A stretch of 64,000 bases of DNA from Desulfosarcina widdelii (GTDB taxonomy: Bacteria; Desulfobacterota; Desulfobacteria; Desulfobacterales; Desulfosarcinaceae). Numbering within the stretch: position 1 is the stretch's first letter; every line of letters starts with the position of its first letter. The stretch covers positions 3,658,001 to 3,722,000 of the forward strand of contig NZ_AP021875.1 in assembly GCF_009688965.1 (NCBI RefSeq), read 5' to 3'. Positions 60,582-64,000 of this stretch are shown in pieces. The position numbers and the translations under genes were made by a program. The notes below the pieces were generated by a model. It was not told where the DNA came from, searched no databases, and was given only the letters and a program-made list of their open reading frames with translations.

Positions 60582-60899
60582 ATGGAAGAATTTTCTCTAA
60601 AGTTAGAGGGGCCGATCTTTCAAGAAGGTGTTCCGATTCATATTGCGATAAAAGCTTGGGATAATTTTCAGTCGATAATAGATAGATCATACCTCGTCGC
60701 AACTGATTCTTTGAGAATTGGGACCAAAGAGCGTGAAAAATATTACCTGCGCGCCTCAACTTTTGAGCATTCATCTTTCCTTACTAACTTTGAAATTTTT
60801 TTAGCGGGTACGCAATTAGCCCTTCCCTTTATCAGTACGCTTGGGCCTCAAAATTTATGGGTATATCTATTTTTCAAGATCAGCACATTCGATAATTGA
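60582..60899 (+). CDS. Truncated conserved hypothetical protein (N-terminal part)
   Basis: A 105-residue frame with an excellent GAGGAGG 3 nt before the ATG. The body is coherent: EFSLKLEGPIFQEGVPIHIAIKAWDNFQSIIDRSYLV, then YYLRASTFEHSSFLTNFEIFLAGTQLALPFISTLGPQNLW. It reads like the start of a longer soluble protein I have seen as a roughly 250-residue hypothetical beside defence or mobile genes. The last residues (VYLFFKISTFDN) leave the pattern, and GC content rises sharply just after the stop, so I infer the 3' part was lost at a recombination junction. Function unknown. Confidence 0.65.
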   Translation: MEEFSLKLEGPIFQEGVPIHIAIKAWDNFQSIIDRSYLVATDSLRIGTKEREKYYLRASTFEHSSFLTNFEIFLAGTQLALPFISTLGPQNLWVYLFFKISTFDN

Positions 60900-60910
60900 A
60901 ATCATCTTTA

Positions 60911-61252
60911 ATGGAAAACGGCATTTATCATCTGAGGCTGTATTCCGGGGACGGCGAAGAGAGTGGCGTGGTCGTGATCACCGGCGGGTCTGTCAACGGC
61001 GGCAGCGGAACCTACCTGTACCAGGGGCGGCTGTCGTTGGAATGGACGACCCTGTCCGGTTCAATCGTAATCCGGAAGTGGAATCTGGAGGCCCCGGCGC
61101 TCCTCGGACCCTTCAAAGAAGTCACTTTAGCGGTGGAAGGGCAGGTAGGGCCGGGAGAACGGTCCTTTTCTTTCATCGGGCGCTTTGCTGGCCACCACGT
61201 TATCCGCATTGAGGCAAAAGGCTTTTATCTGGCGCCGCTTGCGGGACCATAG
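60911..61252 (+). CDS. GrlR-like small regulatory-domain protein
   Basis: A 113-residue beta-rich protein resembling the GrlR/T3SS negative-regulator fold: MENGIYHLRLYSGDGEESGVVVITGGSVNGGSGTYLYQGRL, then VIRKWNLEAPALLGPFKEVTLAVEGQ. The family is often found outside type III secretion loci as a stand-alone beta-barrel with no proven role. There is no clear ribosome-binding site. The gene starts 11 bp after the truncated gene and is much more GC-rich than both flanks, so it looks like a separately acquired segment. Confidence in the fold is moderate. Confidence 0.7.
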   Translation: MENGIYHLRLYSGDGEESGVVVITGGSVNGGSGTYLYQGRLSLEWTTLSGSIVIRKWNLEAPALLGPFKEVTLAVEGQVGPGERSFSFIGRFAGHHVIRIEAKGFYLAPLAGP

Positions 61253-61290
61253 AGAGAAGAACAATAGGGTGAAATGGGAAGAGAAAGTTA

Positions 61291-61378
61291 CAACCTTAAT
61301 TTTCTCGATATACAGATTTATTTTTCAGCACCTGTATTTGAATGTTTCCATTGTTTAGATACTGAGAGACGTCCCTTA
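61291..61378. repeat. 87-bp dispersed repeat, copy 2
   Basis: Begins CAACCTTAATTTTCTCGAT and ends ACTGAGAGACGTCCCT. Located 123 bp before the flavodoxin ATG and 39 bp after the GrlR-like stop. Same orientation as copies 1 and 3. Confidence 0.85.
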
Positions 61379-61500
61379 ACTTCCCTGCCGCTGATTAAAT
61401 CGTTTGAGGGCGCCTGAAAATAGGAGTGTAAGAACGAAGATCGCACCATGAACTTAGGGCATTTTCTGTTCTTATTACTGCCTCACCGGAGGTCTATCAC

Positions 61501-61977
61501 ATGTCAAACACACTCGTCGTTTATTATTCACTGACCGGCCACACCCGGCAGATAGCTGAAGCCATAACCGCTGCGCATGACGCCGATCTTGAAGCCATTG
61601 AAGATACCTTTAACCGGGACACAGGTTTGGGACGCCCTCGCTCAGCAATTGAAGGTCTTTTGGGCCTGCGCAGTAGTATCACACCGCCCAAGCATGATCC
61701 CAGCGAATACGATTTGGTTGTGGTGGGTACGCCCGTCTGGGCCGCCCGACTATCCTCGCCGGTGCGTGCGTATTTGAGCCAACAGCGCGCCTCGCTCGAG
61801 CGCGTAGCGTTTTTCAGCACGCAGGGCGGCATTGGTGGGAAGTGGGCATTGCAAAACATGGCCACGGTTTGCGGTCAGTGGCCCATCGCGCGTATGATCA
61901 TCTCGGAGAGCCAATTGAATACTCCGGTTGCCGAAGAGAAGGTCGCACAGTTTGTGAGCGAAATCGGCAAGGGCTGA
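61501..61977 (+). CDS. Flavodoxin-like FMN protein
   Basis: A 158-residue flavodoxin-fold protein. The FMN-phosphate loop is YYSLTGHTRQIAEAI near the N-terminus (residues 9-23). The isoalloxazine-contact region is VVGTPVWAARLSSPVRAYL, with a further loop at FFSTQGGIGGKWALQNM. It belongs with flavodoxin/NADPH:quinone or multimeric flavodoxin WrbA-like small electron carriers. CACCGGAGG stands about 9 nt before the ATG. It is flanked on both sides by copies of the 87-bp repeat. Electron partners are not indicated. Confidence 0.88.
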   Translation: MSNTLVVYYSLTGHTRQIAEAITAAHDADLEAIEDTFNRDTGLGRPRSAIEGLLGLRSSITPPKHDPSEYDLVVVGTPVWAARLSSPVRAYLSQQRASLERVAFFSTQGGIGGKWALQNMATVCGQWPIARMIISESQLNTPVAEEKVAQFVSEIGKG

Positions 61978-62181
61978 ATCAGACAAAATGGGGCAGGAAA
62001 AGCGCACATTTTCCCACAATGTCACTGGAAGTTGAACCATTTGGAGGTGGCATGATCGGGACAAATCGGGCTTATGGATTCTTATCAAGATTGTTCCAAT
62101 AATTGGGCTGCTATGGGCCAGATCCGTTGCAATCTGATCCGGGTGGTTTCAATGATTCGACTGAAAGTGGAAAATCGGGGA

Positions 62182-62268
62182 CGACCTTAATTATCTCAAT
62201 ATATAGATTTCTTTTCCAGCACCTGTATTTGACCGGTTCCATCGTTTAGACACTGAGAGACGTCTTTA
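62182..62268. repeat. 87-bp dispersed repeat, copy 3
   Basis: Begins CGACCTTAATTATCTCAAT and ends ACTGAGAGACGTCTTTA. Located 33 bp before the small Cys-rich frame at 62302. It is preceded by GGGGA, complementary to the CGTCCC end seen in copies 1 and 2. Confidence 0.85.
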
Positions 62269-62301
62269 GATCCCAAGGACCATATTTTCAATGGAGCCGT
62301 T

Positions 62302-62457
62302 ATGACGATGTTTTTAGATTCCAAAAAACCCATAGCAACCTGTGAATCAGTTTCTTGCGAGGCCTGCACCGTCAACAGGAGTCTTCACTGCCATTTCAGC
62401 CTGAAAGATTGGGTGCATTTGCGGTATAAAATTATTTTTGAATTAAGCTTTCGATAG
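62302..62457 (+). CDS. Small Cys-rich protein, probably truncated
   Basis: A 51-residue frame with GGAG 5 nt before the ATG. Residues 12-33 hold four Cys and one His pair (ATCESVSCEACTVNRSLHCHF), a likely metal-binding motif. The remaining sequence (LKDWVHLRYKIIFELSFR) looks like the beginning of a membrane segment that has been cut short. I recall longer deltaproteobacterial proteins starting in the same way and continuing into transmembrane helices, so this is probably a 5' remnant. Function unknown. Confidence 0.5.
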   Translation: MTMFLDSKKPIATCESVSCEACTVNRSLHCHFSLKDWVHLRYKIIFELSFR

Positions 62458-62550
62458 GTTATAAAAAATTTGGAAAATCCTGCATATTCTTGATATTGAT
62501 GAAATCTTCTCACTAATAATTTTTATTTTCAATATAGAGTTAGAACTATT

Positions 62551-62889
62551 ATGGCAAAAAATCAATTTTATGGATATTGGAGAATAGTAGAAATGGAAAT
62601 GTGGGACAAAGAATTTATAGACGCTGAAGTCCCAGGATACATCGAATTCAATGCGCATGAAATGGGCCTGTTCCAATTCGGCTACGTCCGCGGGTCAATG
62701 GATTGTCGGTTTTCCAAGAAGGATAATAAAGATTTTGTAGAATTTTCTTGGGAAGGAAACGATGAGATGGATCCTGCTTTAGGGAGAGGATTCGCATCAA
62801 TTGAAGTGGATGTTTTAATTGGCCGTTTGTTTATTCATGAAGGTGATGATTCTGAATTCAAAGCGATAAGAAAGAAGAATAAAAATTAA
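62551..62889 (+). CDS. Conserved hypothetical protein
   Basis: A 112-residue acidic soluble protein. Conserved-looking blocks are YWRIVEMEMWDKEFIDAEVPGYIEFN, LFQFGYVRGSMDCRF, VEFSWEGNDEMDPALGRGFASIEVDVLIGRLFIHEGDDSEFKA. The pattern (EMEMWD, FSWEGNDEMD, GRGFA, HEGDDS) recurs in many short hypothetical proteins of bacteria and plasmids and suggests a small beta-sandwich. It is AT-rich, has no strong ribosome-binding site and no neighbour that tells its role. No function assigned. Confidence 0.75.
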   Translation: MAKNQFYGYWRIVEMEMWDKEFIDAEVPGYIEFNAHEMGLFQFGYVRGSMDCRFSKKDNKDFVEFSWEGNDEMDPALGRGFASIEVDVLIGRLFIHEGDDSEFKAIRKKNKN

Positions 62890-62996
62890 CCACCCAATTC
62901 ACCGGATGCAAAAGGCCGTGTCATTTTCCCTGGATATTAGTTTTTCGCCTTCTGAAATTTCTGCATAGCTTTGTGGAAGCCTTTTGGTCTGGACTG

Positions 62997-63372
62997 GGGT
63001 CGCACCAAATCAACCCATTGAAACAAAGGGATAAATGGTTAAAAAAATACCTTCAAAAGTGCCTTAAACGACCACTTTTTGGGGAAAAATACCCATTCTA
63101 AAGGAATATGGGCGAGGGCAATCACTTATCAACTTTATCCCAGGATTTATCAGACATATCACCCATCGTCGCCATGAGAGAGATTTCCTATGAAATTTGG
63201 GCCTGAAACGGGGTCGCACCAAATTAACCCGTTGATATAAAAGCTCAAAAGGTAAAAAAGATGCCTTTAAAAGCCCTTTAAACGGCTACTTTTGGGGGCA
63301 AAATAGCCATTTTGAGGAAATATTAGCGAGGGCCCGCGCTTATCAACACCTGATCGCAGGATAATCAGCCCC
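62997..63372. repeat. Tandem direct repeat of about 160 bp, period about 213 bp
   Basis: Two units begin GGGGTCGCACCAAAT (62997 and about 63211). They share the ordered blocks AACCC-TTGA, TAAAAAA-TGCC, AAACG-C-ACTTTT-GGG, ATTCTAAAGGAATAT-like, GCGAGGGC and CTTATCAAC, ending near CAGGAT-ATCAG. They differ at about a quarter of positions. No gene is encoded; the segment lies between the hypothetical protein and the cyclase gene and may be a duplicated regulatory or structural element. Confidence 0.75.
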
Positions 63373-63413
63373 TCGGCGCGTGTTGACAAAAATGGATTGC
63401 ACATACAGTGGTG

Positions 63414-64000
63414 ATGAAAACGAAAAAAAGATTCGTTCTGTGGGATAGCATCATTATCCTGGTTCTGTTTGCGATTTCCGTCTACCTGTTTTACCTGGCG
63501 GCGGCATGGGGCATCTCGGACTATCTTGCAGACAACGCCTATAGAGACTATGTGACGGGTCCGGGCGTTCATTGGGAGAACCTGATTCTCAGTTTGAGCT
63601 TCGGCCTGCTCCTTGCCGTCGTAAACGCCTGGAGCGACACCCCCCGAGTGAGAAGGCTTCCCGTTGGGAGCATCATTGTTTTAAAAAGCCTTTTGTACCT
63701 CCTGAGTTTTGCGTTCGCGTGCACCTGCGTGATGCTTGTATTTCGTCTGTTCCTTTTCTCTCCCGAAGAACTGGCTTCGATCATCGGTTCGACCACTCCA
63801 AAATTCCTGATTTCGGCCTCCCTGTGGCTCACGATGTGTATTCTGATGATCAATTTCATCATGGAAGTGAGAAGAAAGGTCGGCCCGGGGAATTTGTCCG
63901 CCCTTTTTACCGGCTACTACCGGCATCCCCGCATGCAGGACCGGATCTTCCTTTTTCTGGACCTTAAGGCGTCTACCACCATTGCCGAGCGGCTCGGCCC
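63414..64000 (+). CDS. Membrane-anchored class III adenylate/guanylate cyclase, 5' part
   Basis: The gene runs off the right edge. The ATG at 63414, with a GTG one codon earlier, opens a frame without stop for 195 codons. About four hydrophobic helices are visible (WDSIIILVLFAISVYLFYL, ILSLSFGLLLAVVNAW, SLLYLLSFAFACTCVMLVF, ISASLWLTMCILMINFIM). Then comes FTGYYRHPRMQDRIFLFLDLKASTTIAERLG, the start of a cyclase catalytic domain whose first metal-binding Asp is in FLDLKAST. The layout (membrane domain then cyclase) is a common receptor-type adenylate cyclase. The rest of the domain lies outside the window. Confidence 0.85.
   Translation, partial: MKTKKRFVLWDSIIILVLFAISVYLFYLAAAWGISDYLADNAYRDYVTGPGVHWENLILSLSFGLLLAVVNAWSDTPRVRRLPVGSIIVLKSLLYLLSFAFACTCVMLVFRLFLFSPEELASIIGSTTPKFLISASLWLTMCILMINFIMEVRRKVGPGNLSALFTGYYRHPRMQDRIFLFLDLKASTTIAERLG

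Noticed and set aside
55501-62268. Integron attC sites as explanation of the 87-bp repeats
   Set aside because: I could not find the RYYYAAC/GTTRRRY core pairs or an integrase gene; treated as a repeat of unknown nature.
62997-63372. CRISPR array
   Set aside because: Only two long diverged units, no short identical repeats with spacers and no cas genes.

Overview
The window reads as chromosomal DNA of an anaerobic, probably sulfate-reducing member of the Desulfobacterota (Desulfosarcina-like). This is inferred from gene content, not from a marker gene. Supporting content: an octaheme HAO-family cytochrome with a NrfH-like quinol dehydrogenase, a three-part ferredoxin-type glutamate synthase, a corrinoid methyltransferase set, DUF362/ferredoxin and flavodoxin/ferredoxin proteins, and a PrpE-type acyl-CoA synthetase. 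About the first 51 kb is GC-rich core-like sequence. About 51.4-63.4 kb is AT-richer, patchy accessory DNA with two insertion sequences, several repeat families and truncated genes.

Layout. 0.5-5 kb: small-molecule enzymes (two cupins, a BBE-type FAD oxidase, a VOC protein), a hydrolase-cyclase fusion and a small CxDxACIGK repeat protein. 5.3-7.3 kb: the HAO-like/NrfH-like cytochrome pair. 7.8-10 kb: a Cys-rich protein, a radical SAM enzyme and a cyclic-nucleotide-binding protein. 10-21.5 kb (all minus): a glutamate synthase operon in three polypeptides, a terminator, then carA-carB-purF, which together handle ammonia/glutamine nitrogen. 21.9-29.8 kb (plus): glnE, translationally coupled to a large hybrid histidine kinase, followed by a REC-DHp-REC-GGDEF protein. 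30-36 kb (minus): prpE, an Rrf2 regulator, a flavodoxin-ferredoxin gene with an apparent -1 frameshift site, DUF362-ferredoxin and a nitrilase. 36.6-43.5 kb: a corrinoid methyltransferase module (corrinoid protein, MttB-like, MtgA-like), an RpiR regulator with a candidate operator, and an ABC importer. 44-47.6 kb: a two-component system whose sensor has a periplasmic solute-binding domain and whose regulator is a sigma54 activator. A sigma54-like promoter with an upstream palindrome faces the ABC importer, so a regulatory link is plausible. 47.7-51.3 kb: trmB, a small exported protein, a GMC-type oxidoreductase and a QueG-like Fe-S protein.

Accessory region, 51.4-63.4 kb. A DUF4143-type ATPase has a double palindromic operator and sits among direct repeats. 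Next come a 209-bp MITE-like element (second copy near 44 kb, with a perfect 5-bp target duplication), an IS3-family element, a racemase, a YhhN-type membrane protein, and a PD-(D/E)XK nuclease fused to a nucleoside-deoxyribosyltransferase-like domain. The last is followed by a 42-aa Gly-rich peptide gene and a small membrane-protein gene split by an IS4-family element; removing the IS and one 7-bp duplication restores the reading frame exactly. This three-gene cassette is my best candidate for an undescribed (possibly defence) system. An ~87-bp repeat occurs three times, each copy upstream of a short plus-strand gene. The window ends inside a membrane-anchored class III nucleotidyl cyclase gene.

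All start sites, motifs and repeats were read by eye. Family names rest on recognised motifs, not on searches.
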